In this document: positions 1 to 7,712 of the stretch, one piece after another
How positions within the stretch are numbered: position 1 is the stretch's first letter
Layout: each line of letters begins with the position of its first letter
Translations under genes and position numbers: made by a program
Notes under the pieces: model-generated
Databases searched by the model: none
What the model saw: the letters and a program-made list of their open reading frames with translations, nothing else
What the model was told of the DNA's origin: nothing
DNA from: Halieaceae bacterium UBA4438
GTDB lineage: Bacteria; Pseudomonadota; Gammaproteobacteria; Pseudomonadales; Halieaceae
Assembly (NCBI GenBank): GCA_002390485.1
Contig: DGPO01000071.1
Span: 1-32,931 of the forward strand
Direction: 5' to 3'
Length of the DNA stretch: 32,931 bases

Positions 1-88
1 TGGCGGTGGGCGTAGGATTCGAACCTACGGAGGATCACTCCTCAACGGTTTTCAAGACCGCCGCTTTCGACCGCTCAGCCAGCCCACC
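1..88 (-). tRNA. tRNA-Ser (anticodon TGA)
   Basis: Read on the minus strand, the segment opens with GGTGGGC and closes with GCCCACC, then discriminator G and an encoded CCA, which gives a perfect 7-bp acceptor stem. The anticodon loop is CTTGAAA, placing TGA as the anticodon, so it reads UCA/UCG serine codons. The long variable arm and total length of 88 nt fit a class II serine tRNA. It lies just downstream of rne on the same strand, with its own predicted promoter overlapping the rne stop codon. Confidence 0.96.
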
Positions 89-121
89 TAAACTTTGTCA
101 ACGATTGTCGTCGAGCGCCGC

Positions 122-149
122 ATTATAGCGATGCGGGCTCAGCGATCAA
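122..149 (-). promoter_or_regulatory. Predicted sigma-70 promoter of tRNA-Ser
   Basis: On the minus strand a perfect TATAAT (122-127) is preceded, after 16 bp, by TTGATC (144-149). The predicted start, near position 115, would leave a 5' leader of about 27 nt to be trimmed from the tRNA. The -35 box overlaps the rne stop codon at 146-148. The bases after the -10 are GC-rich (GCGGCGC), as is common at stable-RNA promoters under stringent control. Promoter activity is inferred from the boxes alone. Confidence 0.6.
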
Positions 150-2821
150 GCGTCGGCGACATCATTTTCCTCGATAACCTCATCGTTTGCTGCATCGGTC
201 CCGGCTCGCGGGCCTCGTGGGTCATTAACTGCACGCGGTGCATCACTCACCTCGTGTATCGCGTCAGGGAAAGACTCGACACCAAATACCGCGCCAATAG
301 CGGTTTGAACGTCAATGTCGCCAACAGGCTTTGAAGCAACACGAGGGTCGTTTACGGCACGCCCGCTGGGGGTTATCCCAGCAGTGCTGGCCGGCATGCT
401 CTCAGCGCTGACGGCTGTCTCGGCAACAGATGCCTCGGATGGCGATTCGGACTCTGGCACCGCGGCAGTCTGCGGTGTCTCCACTGGCGCCCCTGCGTCG
501 ACGGTGCCATCGGCTTCTGGCTGTGCCGAGGGAATTGTTGCAAAAAGATCGCCTTCAACGGGATCTTCAGTGCGGGTGTCAGCAGCTTCGACAACCGTTT
601 TGAGCTCAGCGGCGGCGACAGCACTGCTGTCCGCGGACGGCTCTACCACCGCAAGTTCTGGCTTAGGACCTCTGCGTCGTCGACGACGACCTTCGGTTCG
701 CTTCTCTGAAGGCCGATGACGAGCCTCTTGTTCGTCGTCCGTGGGCTCCGAGACCTCAACGCTGTCAGCTGACTCCTCTGCGAGAGTGTCTTCAGACGCG
801 GGTGTGTCCGTGCTGCCCTCGGCACCATTGCGACGACGGCCACCTCGACGTCCGCGGCGACGGCGCTTTTTTGCCTCCCCGTCTGTGGTCGTCTCTTCCG
901 AGGCTTCGGGTGTAGGCGTTTCAGTCGTGGCCTCGTCTAGCGTTTCTGCAGCATCCGTGCTTTCCGATGCTTGCTTGACGGGTCGCTTGCGTTGACGATT
1001 GTTGCGGCGTCGCGGTTTTTGACCCGACTTTTCAGCCCCTTTTTCAGCATCCTTGTCGCTCGCTTTCTTTTCGCTGGTTGCGTCTGGCTCTGTCTTTGGG
1101 GTGGGTGCGAAGAGTGCGGACCACAACCGTGGAAATAATCCGGGTTTGGGTGCAACTACCTCAGGCTCTGGAGCGGGTGCCTGCGCCTCTTGAGGCTGTG
1201 GCGCAGCCGCCGGTGGTGGTGCGTCGGGTATGACACCGCGCACCAAGGCCTGCGGTGCTGCGGCAGATTTGTCTGCTTCGTCAATCGCCGGCTCACTGTC
1301 ATAGCCACTGAGGTCAATTTCGAAACTTTCACGCTGGTCTTCTTCAACCTCGTCGTCGCGAAGACGAACCACCTCAAAGTGCGGGGTTTGCATCTGAGGG
1401 TTGGGTATCACCAGTACACGAACTTTGGTGGCGAGTTCAATTTCACCCACGGCAGCTCGCTTCTCGTTGAGTAGAAACGCAGACACATCGACAGGCACTA
1501 TGACTCTAACTTCACCGGTTCTTTCTTTGGAAGCTTCCTCCTGGATGAGGCGTAAAATCGCAAGCGCCAGCGACTTCGTATCACGGATAGTCCCTTGGCC
1601 GGTGCAGCGAGGGCAAACCATGCCGCTTGTTTCACCGAGCGATGGACGCAGACGTTGACGCGACATTTCAAGCAAACCAAAGCGCGAGATGCGGCCGAGC
1701 TGAATTCGGGCGCGGTCAATTTCGAGAGCGTCACGCATTCTATTTTCGACAGCGCGTTGGTTCTTAGACGCGTTCATGTCGATAAAGTCGATAACAACCA
1801 GTCCGCCCATGTCTCGCAGTCGGAGCTGTCGCGCGACCTCGTCAGCGGCCTCAAGATTTGTTTGAAGCGCAGTTTGTTCGATGTCACTGCCTTTGGTGGC
1901 GCGCGCGGAGTTAATGTCAATTGACACCAACGCTTCAGTTGGGTCGATTACGATCGACCCGCCAGAGGGCAATCGCACTTCACGTTGGAACGCGGTTTCG
2001 ATTTGGCCTTCGACCTGAAAGCGATTAAATAAGGGCAGCGAGTCACTGTACGTTTTAATACGGTTTTGGTATTTCGGCATGACCATGCTGACGAAATCGA
2101 GGGCCTGCCGGTACGCCTTCGGATCATCGATCAACACTTGATCGATATCGTCTTTGAGGTAGTCGCGAATAGCGCGAATAATAACGTCACTCTCCTGGTA
2201 AAGGAGCGTAGGCGGTTTGTTGCTGGCGGCAGCTTCGGAAATAGCATCCCAGAGCTTGAGTAAGTAGTCGAGGTCCCACTGGAGTTCTTCTGCGCTGCGA
2301 CCGACTCCGGCAGTACGTATAATAACGCCCATGCCATCAGGGATAGTCAACTGAGACAGCGCGTCACGCAGTTCAGAACGATCATCACCCTCAATACGGC
2401 GCGAAATGCCACCCGCTCGAGGGTTATTGGGCATTAACACCATGTAGCGTCCAGGCAAGCTGATGAAGCTCGTTAGCGCAGCGCCCTTGGTGCCGCGCTC
2501 TTCCTTGTCCACCTGCACAATGACTTCTGTGCCTTCCTTGATCGCATCTTTGATACGGAGCTTTCCGCCTTCAGGGGCCGAAGAACGAAAGTATTGCGGA
2601 GCAATTTCTTTAAGGGGTAAAAACCCGTGGCGATCTGCACCAAAATCAACAAAGGCGGCCTCTAAGCTCGGTTCGACTCGCGTCACCTTTGCTTTGTAAA
2701 CATTCGCTTTTGTCTGCAGCCTTGCTCGATTTTCGATGTCGAGGTCGTACAGTCGTTGGCCGTCAACGAGAGCGACACGAACTTCTTCGCGCTCTGTGGC
2801 GTTAATTAACATCTTTTTCAT
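146..2821 (-). CDS. rne: Ribonuclease E, degradosome scaffold endonuclease
   Basis: This 891-residue protein starts [20 protein letters not shown], essentially as the E. coli enzyme does, which fixes the start. The catalytic half has an S1 RNA-binding domain (about 36-119), the metal-binding aspartates D302 and D345 in IDINS and VVIDFID, and the zinc-link pair C403-x2-C406. RNase E cleaves single-stranded RNA in mRNA decay and in rRNA and tRNA processing. The C-terminal half is low-complexity and acidic. It carries a probable membrane-targeting amphipathic helix (about 560-573, [11 protein letters not shown]), arginine-rich RNA-binding patches near 603-614, 651-665 and 711-720, and two AVNDPR motifs at 822-827 and 864-869. 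The gene is divergent from rluC, as in E. coli, and has a long leader that suggests autoregulation. Confidence 0.97.
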   Translation of the reverse strand: MKKMLINATEREEVRVALVDGQRLYDLDIENRARLQTKANVYKAKVTRVEPSLEAAFVDFGADRHGFLPLKEIAPQYFRSSAPEGGKLRIKDAIKEGTEVIVQVDKEERGTKGAALTSFISLPGRYMVLMPNNPRAGGISRRIEGDDRSELRDALSQLTIPDGMGVIIRTAGVGRSAEELQWDLDYLLKLWDAISEAAASNKPPTLLYQESDVIIRAIRDYLKDDIDQVLIDDPKAYRQALDFVSMVMPKYQNRIKTYSDSLPLFNRFQVEGQIETAFQREVRLPSGGSIVIDPTEALVSIDINSARATKGSDIEQTALQTNLEAADEVARQLRLRDMGGLVVIDFIDMNASKNQRAVENRMRDALEIDRARIQLGRISRFGLLEMSRQRLRPSLGETSGMVCPRCTGQGTIRDTKSLALAILRLIQEEASKERTGEVRVIVPVDVSAFLLNEKRAAVGEIELATKVRVLVIPNPQMQTPHFEVVRLRDDEVEEDQRESFEIDLSGYDSEPAIDEADKSAAAPQALVRGVIPDAPPPAAAPQPQEAQAPAPEPEVVAPKPGLFPRLWSALFAPTPKTEPDATSEKKASDKDAEKGAEKSGQKPRRRNNRQRKRPVKQASESTDAAETLDEATTETPTPEASEETTTDGEAKKRRRRGRRGGRRRNGAEGSTDTPASEDTLAEESADSVEVSEPTDDEQEARHRPSEKRTEGRRRRRRGPKPELAVVEPSADSSAVAAAELKTVVEAADTRTEDPVEGDLFATIPSAQPEADGTVDAGAPVETPQTAAVPESESPSEASVAETAVSAESMPASTAGITPSGRAVNDPRVASKPVGDIDVQTAIGAVFGVESFPDAIHEVSDAPRAVNDPRGPRAGTDAANDEVIEENDVADA

Positions 2822-3128
2822 GTGTCAGGTTCCATAAGGCAACCCAACAGCGGGGGAGCGCACAAGCGTGCACGACACTGCGGTGTAGCGAGCCACTCGG
2901 CGTCGCGTTATTCGTCTTGTCGCAGCTGATGTCTTCGTTTGACTCAGCTCAAATCTCTCCGCGCCATTGAATCGCGGTTTTAACGTATAACTCTGAGCTG
3001 CCGAGACTGCTTTCTTTGCCTTCCGATGCGCCGGCGCTTCGAGTTTTCTTTAGTTGGACTGACGTTCTACAAACAGGGTGATGCCCTGCGGAGCGCTTTC
3101 GCGTACATTAACGGTCCCACGTCGTCCG
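2822..3128 (-). promoter_or_regulatory. Long 5' leader of rne (rne-rluC intergenic region)
   Basis: This region lies in the 364-base gap between rne and rluC. It holds no convincing gene, and from the promoter at 3135-3163 it would be transcribed as an rne leader of about 307 nt. E. coli rne has a similarly long leader (about 361 nt) through which RNase E autoregulates its own mRNA. Short inverted repeats are visible, such as CAGGG/CCCTG at 3074-3088, the self-complementary GCGCCGGCGC at 3028-3037 and GCAC/GTGC at 2860-2871. I cannot show that the E. coli regulatory hairpins are conserved. Confidence 0.5.
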
Positions 3129-3134
3129 GGGCGG

Positions 3135-3163
3135 AGCATACCACCAGGCCGATGTTTCATCAA
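3135..3163 (-). promoter_or_regulatory. Predicted sigma-70 promoter of rne
   Basis: The minus strand reads TTGATG (3158-3163), a 17-bp spacer, then TATGCT (3135-3140), with the GC-rich discriminator CCGCC following. Box quality and spacing are good. The promoter lies just upstream of the rluC start codon, so the rluC and rne control regions must overlap. Confidence 0.6.
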
Positions 3164-3185
3164 TCTAAGCGTTGCGCGGTGACCA

Positions 3186-4124
3186 GTGATCGAAAACAAG
3201 GCCCAATTTATTCAGTTATTTGACGATGAGGCAGGCCAAAGATTAGACAATTTCCTAATGCGCAAGCTCTCGGGCGTCCCTAAAACGCGAATCTACAAAG
3301 CAATTAGAACAGGCGAGGTCAGAATTAATAAAGGCCGCGCAAGACCTGATAGAAAACTTTTGTCAGGTGATATTGTTCGCATACCGCCCATTACGACATC
3401 AGGTCCAACTGATTCCGTCACCGTACCCGATCGATGGTTTCAGCGAATCGAGCGAAGCATTGTTCACAATGACCAGCACCTAATGATCATCGACAAGCCG
3501 ACCGGCTTGGCAGTTCATGGTGGAAGCGGCGTGCAGTTTGGTTTGATCGAGTCTTTGCGACAAATGTTTCCAGAGCAGCGCTATATGGAACTGGTTCATC
3601 GCTTGGATAGAGACACCTCGGGGCTGGTCATGATCGCCAAACGAGCTTCAACGCTTCGAGAACTGCATGAGCTGCTTCGTGGCGACGGCGTAGACAAACG
3701 CTACTTCGCGCTGGTATCGGGTAAGTGGCCGTCCCATAAAGCGCGCGTCGAAGCGTCGCTTAGTAAATCAGCACTCGCCTCCGGCGAGCGCGTGGTACGC
3801 GTGTCTCCCGAGGGGCGCCGGAGTGTGACGGACTTTCGCGTCATTGATCGGTACAAAGCGGCGACCCTTGTCGAGGCAAAGCCGATTACGGGCAGAACGC
3901 ACCAAATAAGAGTGCATGCGCAACACGCGGGTCATCCTATATTGGGCGATGAGAAGTACGCGTCGGAAGATCAGCTCGCCTTTGGCAAGACACAGGGACT
4001 AAAACGGCTGTTTCTGCATGCGCACAGCTTAAAGTTCGTGCTTGACGGGAAACGTTATGAATTCACGGCGCCACTAGATCGCGAGCTTAGGCGTGTTTGT
4101 GAATTCATGAGTCAGTCCGGTTAA
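3186..4124 (+). CDS. rluC: Ribosomal large subunit pseudouridine synthase C
   Basis: This 312-residue enzyme is an RluA-family pseudouridine synthase. In E. coli RluC modifies 23S rRNA U955, U2504 and U2580. An N-terminal S4 RNA-binding domain (about 17-75, DEAGQRLDNFL onward) precedes the catalytic domain with HRLDRDTSG at 138-146, where D141 is the nucleophile. The start is a GTG. An in-frame TGA at 3180-3182 excludes any longer protein, and no good ribosome binding site precedes the GTG. It is divergent from rne, the classic arrangement. Its stop shares the four bases TTAA at 4121-4124 with the convergent maf-like gene, so no separate intergenic terminator exists there. Confidence 0.95.
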   Translation: MIENKAQFIQLFDDEAGQRLDNFLMRKLSGVPKTRIYKAIRTGEVRINKGRARPDRKLLSGDIVRIPPITTSGPTDSVTVPDRWFQRIERSIVHNDQHLMIIDKPTGLAVHGGSGVQFGLIESLRQMFPEQRYMELVHRLDRDTSGLVMIAKRASTLRELHELLRGDGVDKRYFALVSGKWPSHKARVEASLSKSALASGERVVRVSPEGRRSVTDFRVIDRYKAATLVEAKPITGRTHQIRVHAQHAGHPILGDEKYASEDQLAFGKTQGLKRLFLHAHSLKFVLDGKRYEFTAPLDRELRRVCEFMSQSG

Positions 4125-4705
4125 GGGATTTCCAGACCCGCTTTTCTGAGCATTTTGCAGAGCGCAATGAGTGGCAGCCCCTCCAATGCCGTTGGGTCGG
4201 GGCCGTCTAGTGACGCCATCAATGCAATGCCGAGCCGCTCCCACTTAAATGAACCGGCGCAATCCAACGGATCGTCGCGAGTCACGTACCGTCGTATTTC
4301 CGCGTCGTTGAGGGTTCTAAACGTAACGCGGTAATGAACGACTGAGGTCTGCACGTCGCGGGTGACGGTGTTTAAAAGAGCGACGCCGGTGAAGAATTGC
4401 ACGGTTTTACCACTGCATGCCCTGAGCTGCGCGTGAGCGCGCTCCGCGGTACCGGGTTTACTTAATCGTCGCTGCTCGAGCACGGCGACCTGATCAGAAC
4501 CAATGACAAGCGAGTCTGGTGCGTGAACAGAGGCTGCTTTTTTGTGCGCCAGCCGGCCGGCCAGCGATGCGAAATCTTCATTGGGAAGCATTGACTCTTC
4601 CGCTGAGGGGGCTTGCTTTGTATAGCTGACTCCGAGGCGATCGAGAAGCGACGCTCGATAGGTCGATGTAGAAGCGAGCACAAGTTGAAGTGGTTGAGGT
4701 TTCAT
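4121..4705 (-). CDS. yceF: Maf-family nucleotide pyrophosphatase, YceF subtype
   Basis: This 194-residue Maf/HAM1-fold protein opens with LVLASTSTYRASLLDRLG, the typical nucleotide-binding N-terminus, and carries the conserved GSDQV with D71 as the likely catalytic or metal residue. YceF-type members hydrolyse 7-methyl-GTP to the monophosphate, probably as house cleaning of modified nucleotides. The YceF subtype is assigned from its position beside rluC, yceD and rpmF, the E. coli order, and from overall resemblance. The other Maf subtype acts on dTTP/UTP. The gene converges on rluC and diverges from yceD. Confidence 0.9.
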   Translation of the reverse strand: MKPQPLQLVLASTSTYRASLLDRLGVSYTKQAPSAEESMLPNEDFASLAGRLAHKKAASVHAPDSLVIGSDQVAVLEQRRLSKPGTAERAHAQLRACSGKTVQFFTGVALLNTVTRDVQTSVVHYRVTFRTLNDAEIRRYVTRDDPLDCAGSFKWERLGIALMASLDGPDPTALEGLPLIALCKMLRKAGLEIP

Positions 4706-4738
4706 AACGTCGATGTGAGTTTTTGACAGCTTTCAATT

Positions 4739-4767
4739 TTGACAGGGTTAAGCCCTGTCCGTATAGT
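4739..4767 (+). promoter_or_regulatory. Near-consensus sigma-70 promoter of the yceD-rpmF-fab operon
   Basis: A perfect -35 TTGACA (4739-4744), a 17-bp spacer and TATAGT (4762-4767) form the strongest sigma-70 match I found in the window. The discriminator is GC-rich (CCGCCGCC). The +1 expected 6-8 bases after the -10 falls at 4774-4776, on or just before the yceD ATG. TTTTGACAG also occurs at 4721-4729 and again at 4737-4745. Confidence 0.75.
4741..4759. repeat. Perfect inverted repeat inside the yceD promoter (candidate operator)
   Basis: GACAGGG (4741-4747) and CCCTGTC (4753-4759) are exact reverse complements separated by TTAAG. The left arm includes the last four bases of the -35 box and the right arm ends two bases before the -10 box, so a bound protein would block RNA polymerase. 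I do not recognise it as a FadR, FabR or LexA site. A role as an operator is inferred from placement. Confidence 0.45.
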
Positions 4768-4775
4768 CCGCCGCC

Positions 4776-5315
4776 ATGTCAAAGACCATGCTCCCGCGAG
4801 AAGCCGAATTACGCAACTGGGCCGCTCGAGGCCTTGAGGCTAAAGGCGAGGTGTTACTTGATAGCATGTCGAGATTAAAGGCCGTCGTTACCCGAGCCGC
4901 GTTCCCGGCGACGGCACGCATTAAGTGTCGAAAAGACGAGCAGTACCGTTACGTCGTTGAAGTTGAAGCTGAAATGACCGTGACACTGCAGTGCCAGCGT
5001 TGTTTAGGGGACTGTGAGAAGGAATTGACGACCACCAGCACGCTGTGTGTGCTGTGGACCGAGGACGCAGTCAATGAGCTGCCTGTTGACTACGATCCGC
5101 TGATTGCAGGCGACGTGAGCAACTTGCATGCGATAATTGAAGATGAGTTGTTATTGGCACTGCCTGCAGTGCCTATGCATGAGATGGGGAGCTGTGGACA
5201 CGTTCCCACTGTGTTTGGTGATCTTTCAGGTGACGCGGTCGTTGAAAAAGAGAACCCGTTTGCCGCGTTAAAGGGGTTGTTAAAAAATACAGCGTCGGCG
5301 GCCGACAAAGAGTAA
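4776..5315 (+). CDS. yceD: YceD-like DUF177 protein (23S rRNA accumulation)
   Basis: This 179-residue DUF177/YceD protein has the family cysteine motif CQRC (C73, C76), with a further C80. It also has a conserved acidic stretch, VEDE-like IIEDELLLALPAVP, near 121-134, and ends in NPFAALKGLLK, as family members do. YceD is linked to 23S rRNA accumulation and is almost always encoded next to rpmF, as here. No Shine-Dalgarno sequence precedes the ATG, and the predicted transcript starts at or within 2 bases of it, suggesting leaderless translation. The alternative ATG at codon 5 (4788) also lacks a ribosome binding site. Confidence 0.92.
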   Translation: MSKTMLPREAELRNWAARGLEAKGEVLLDSMSRLKAVVTRAAFPATARIKCRKDEQYRYVVEVEAEMTVTLQCQRCLGDCEKELTTTSTLCVLWTEDAVNELPVDYDPLIAGDVSNLHAIIEDELLLALPAVPMHEMGSCGHVPTVFGDLSGDAVVEKENPFAALKGLLKNTASAADKE

Positions 5316-5372
5316 AATGATTGAGAGTTCGTAGTGAAACAACTACGGAAGTGGAAATAATAGGAGAGCATC

Positions 5373-5555
5373 ATGGCTGTTCAGCAAAACCGTAAAACTC
5401 GTTCGAAGCGTGGCATGCGTCGCTCACACGATGCGTTAAGCGAATCGACACTTACAATCGATAGCACGTCGGGCGAGACGCGTCGACGTCACCACGTCAG
5501 CGCAGATGGCTTTTACAAGGGCCAAAAGGTCATAGACTTAGGTAACGACGACTGA
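5373..5555 (+). CDS. rpmF: 50S ribosomal protein L32
   Basis: This 60-residue basic protein opens [20 protein letters not shown], the highly conserved L32 N-terminus, and has the [14 protein letters not shown] segment near its end. L32 is a component of the large ribosomal subunit. No zinc-ribbon cysteines are present, as in the usual gammaproteobacterial form. An AGGAG sequence about 5-9 bases upstream supports the ATG. It follows yceD after 57 bases, and the fabD gene begins only 4 bases after its stop. Confidence 0.97.
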   Translation: MAVQQNRKTRSKRGMRRSHDALSESTLTIDSTSGETRRRHHVSADGFYKGQKVIDLGNDD

Positions 5556-5559
5556 GCCT

Positions 5560-6492
5560 ATGACTCTAGGCGTCGTTTTTCCCGGTCAGGGATCGCAACG
5601 CGTCGGAATGCTTGAAGAAGCAGCCGGCGCGTTTTCAGTTGTTAGAGAAACATTTTCAGAAGCCAGTGATGCCTTGGGCTACGATATGTGGGCGCTGGTT
5701 TCGCAAGACCCAGACGCGCGCCTTTCGCTGACCGAGTTCACTCAGCCTGCGATCTTGACAGCAAGTGTTGCATTATTCCGAGCCTTTGAGTCCTGTCATT
5801 CGATAGCGCCTGTGGCGGCGGCGGGGCACAGTTTGGGTGAGTACTCGGCGCTCGTAAGTGCGCGCGCACTGTCATTGTACGACGGGGTTAGACTCGTTAG
5901 GGAGCGCGGTGCGGCCATGCAAAAAGCGGTCCCAGTAGGGGAGGGTGCGATGGCGGTTATCCTCGGGTTGGCCGACGACGTTGTATCCACGGTCTGTGAT
6001 GCTTTGTGCGACGCCACCCACTACGTCGGCGGGGTGAATTTTAATGCGCCTGGACAGGTCGTTATTGCGGGGCAAACAAAAGCCGTTGAGAATGCGATGC
6101 TCGCGCTCAAAGAGGCGGGTGCGCGCCGCGCTATGCCACTTCCAGTCAGCGCCCCATTCCACACGCCGCTAATGCAACCTGCGGCTGATATTATGACGTT
6201 GGCCTTTGATGAGGTTGTCTGGTCGGAACCCGATTTTCCCGTCGTGAGTAACGTTGACGGTTCATTACAGCGAGACCCTACGGTTATCAAACAAAGCTTG
6301 GTGAAGCAAATCTCATCACCGGTCATGTGGACCGAATGCGTTGCAACGCTGGGCAGAGTTGGGTGTGAGATGTTCATTGAAAGTGGCCCTGGTAACGTGC
6401 TGAGTGGGCTCAGTAAGCGCATTGATAAGTCCGTGCCGATCAAGTCTATTGAGAGCGTTACGTCAATAGAAGCGGGCCTTTCGGACCTCTGA
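5560..6492 (+). CDS. fabD: Malonyl-CoA:ACP transacylase
   Basis: FabD transfers malonyl from CoA to acyl carrier protein, committing it to fatty-acid elongation. The 310-residue protein has the N-terminal FPGQGSQ motif, the nucleophile S91 in GHSLGEYSAL and the catalytic histidine H201 in SAPFHTPLMQ, matching E. coli S92 and H201. Its ATG lies 4 bases after the rpmF stop with no clear ribosome binding site, so it is probably translationally coupled to rpmF. In E. coli and Pseudomonas plsX (and in E. coli fabH too) separates rpmF from fabD, and here neither is present. Confidence 0.96.
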   Translation: MTLGVVFPGQGSQRVGMLEEAAGAFSVVRETFSEASDALGYDMWALVSQDPDARLSLTEFTQPAILTASVALFRAFESCHSIAPVAAAGHSLGEYSALVSARALSLYDGVRLVRERGAAMQKAVPVGEGAMAVILGLADDVVSTVCDALCDATHYVGGVNFNAPGQVVIAGQTKAVENAMLALKEAGARRAMPLPVSAPFHTPLMQPAADIMTLAFDEVVWSEPDFPVVSNVDGSLQRDPTVIKQSLVKQISSPVMWTECVATLGRVGCEMFIESGPGNVLSGLSKRIDKSVPIKSIESVTSIEAGLSDL

Positions 6493-6502
6493 GGAGAGTG
6501 TT

Positions 6503-7243
6503 ATGAGTGAATCAGACGATCGTCGTATTGCCGTCGTGACAGGCGCTACGCGGGGCATTGGAAAAGCGATTGCAACGGAACTGGCGAGCGCTGGATGCCT
6601 TGTGATTGGTACTGCGACATCGGATGCTGGTGCGGCGACGATTCGTGATAGCTTGGAAGCCTTGGGTGGCACAGGAATTTGCCTGGACGTCAGCGACGCG
6701 GAGGCCGTTAAAGCGGTGATTGCCGGCATAACACGTGACTATGGGGCACCAACCATCCTGGTAAATAACGCGGGCATCACGCGCGACAACCTCATGATGA
6801 GGATGAAGGACGAGGAGTGGTCTGACGTCATTGGAACCAACCTCAGTCCCTTGTTTACGGTCAGTAAAGCGTGCTTGCGTGGTATGACCAAGGCGCGGTG
6901 GGGTCGCATCATCAACATCTCTTCCGTCGTGGGTAGTATGGGCAATGCAGGCCAAGTGAACTACGCCGCGAGTAAGGCTGGCGCCGAGGGCATGTCTCGT
7001 GCAATGGCGAAAGAATTGGGATCACGAGCCGTTACGGTTAACTGCGTAGCGCCGGGTTTTATTGATACTGACATGACAAAAGTGCTGACTGAGGAACAAA
7101 AGGCGGCAATGTTGGGTCAAATACCGCTGGGGCGCTTAGGCACTCCAACGGAAATAGCGAAGGTTGTGGCCTTTCTCGCGGGTGACGCGGGGGGTTACAT
7201 CACAGGAGAAACAATTCACGTGAATGGCGGCATGTACATGTGA
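6503..7243 (+). CDS. fabG: 3-oxoacyl-ACP reductase
   Basis: FabG is the NADPH-dependent short-chain dehydrogenase that reduces beta-ketoacyl-ACP. The 246-residue protein carries the nucleotide-binding VTGATRGIG (12-20), NNAG (88-91) and the catalytic S141-Y154-K158 triad. It ends in GETIHVNGGMYM, as FabG proteins do. A strong ribosome binding site, GAGGAGAG, precedes the ATG and overlaps the fabD stop, showing operon structure. The 100 bases to acpP hold a possible promoter. Confidence 0.96.
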   Translation: MSESDDRRIAVVTGATRGIGKAIATELASAGCLVIGTATSDAGAATIRDSLEALGGTGICLDVSDAEAVKAVIAGITRDYGAPTILVNNAGITRDNLMMRMKDEEWSDVIGTNLSPLFTVSKACLRGMTKARWGRIINISSVVGSMGNAGQVNYAASKAGAEGMSRAMAKELGSRAVTVNCVAPGFIDTDMTKVLTEEQKAAMLGQIPLGRLGTPTEIAKVVAFLAGDAGGYITGETIHVNGGMYM

Positions 7244-7281
7244 TGCGAAAAAATGTGGGTTTTAATCTTTTTAATTATAGG

Positions 7282-7287
7282 TAGAAT
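7282..7287 (+). promoter_or_regulatory. Possible -10 box of an acpP promoter
   Basis: TAGAAT is followed by CCGCACC, a GC-rich discriminator like those of other promoters here. It lies in an AT-rich part of the fabG-acpP gap, but no good -35 is found 16-18 bp upstream. Separate transcription of acpP is common because ACP is very abundant. Confidence 0.3.
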
Positions 7288-7343
7288 CCGCACCACTTCA
7301 GCCCACGGGCTTTAAGCAACAATGGAGATAACAAGGGGACGTC

Positions 7344-7580
7344 ATGAGTAATATCGAAGATCGCGTTAAGAAAATCGTGGCAGAGCAGCTGGGTGTTAAG
7401 GAAGACGAAGTCAGCAATGCTTCATCGTTTGTCGACGACTTAGGGGCTGACTCGCTGGATACCGTTGAACTGGTAATGGCACTTGAGGAGGAATTTGACA
7501 CTGAAATTCCTGATGAAGAAGCCGAGAAAATTACGACTGTGCAATTGGCCATCAACTATATCAATGAGAACCTCGCTTAA
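7344..7580 (+). CDS. acpP: Acyl carrier protein
   Basis: This acidic protein of 78 residues carries the growing acyl chain during fatty-acid synthesis on a phosphopantetheine arm attached to S37 in [12 protein letters not shown]. The helix II and III segments, [21 protein letters not shown], are typical, and it is close to the usual 78 residues. The ribosome binding site AAGGGGA precedes the ATG. A strong intrinsic terminator follows 20 bases after the stop, separating it from fabF. Confidence 0.97.
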   Translation: MSNIEDRVKKIVAEQLGVKEDEVSNASSFVDDLGADSLDTVELVMALEEEFDTEIPDEEAEKITTVQLAINYINENLA

Positions 7581-7600
7581 TTTTAAGCTCGGTGTTTCAT

Positions 7601-7639
7601 AAAAAAGCCGCTCTTTTTTCGAAGGGCGGCTTTTTTTTT
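7601..7639 (+). terminator. Strong intrinsic terminator after acpP
   Basis: AAAAAAGCCGCTC pairs with GGGCGGCTTTTTT over 13 positions (one G-T pair) around a 10-base loop, and the run of nine T ends at 7639. The core GCCGC/GCGGC stem with a U-tract is a textbook Rho-independent terminator. It should end most yceD-to-acpP transcription. Confidence 0.88.
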
Positions 7640-7641
7640 GC

Positions 7642-7650
7642 TGATATAAT
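7642..7650 (+). promoter_or_regulatory. Extended -10 promoter of fabF
   Basis: TGATATAAT is a perfect extended -10 (TGnTATAAT) immediately after the acpP terminator. No -35 resemblance is needed for this class. It predicts a start near 7657 and a fabF leader of about 56 nt, giving fabF-mltG-tmk-holB independent expression. Confidence 0.6.
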
Positions 7651-7712
7651 GTAGGGCGGTGTGGCAAGAAAAATGAACGTGATAAGTGGATTAGAAGTGT
7701 CTGGGGGTACAG

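Noticed and set aside
315..719. 134-residue plus-strand open frame antisense to rne
   Set aside because: It lies wholly within the low-complexity C-terminal coding region of rne, and its serine/alanine-rich translation is the mirror of that composition bias.
3026..3223. 65-residue open frame upstream of and overlapping rluC
   Set aside because: It covers the rne promoter and the rluC start in another frame, has no ribosome binding site and no recognisable family.
6021..6443. 140-residue minus-strand open frame inside fabD
   Set aside because: It is antisense to a fully conserved fabD gene, with no independent support.
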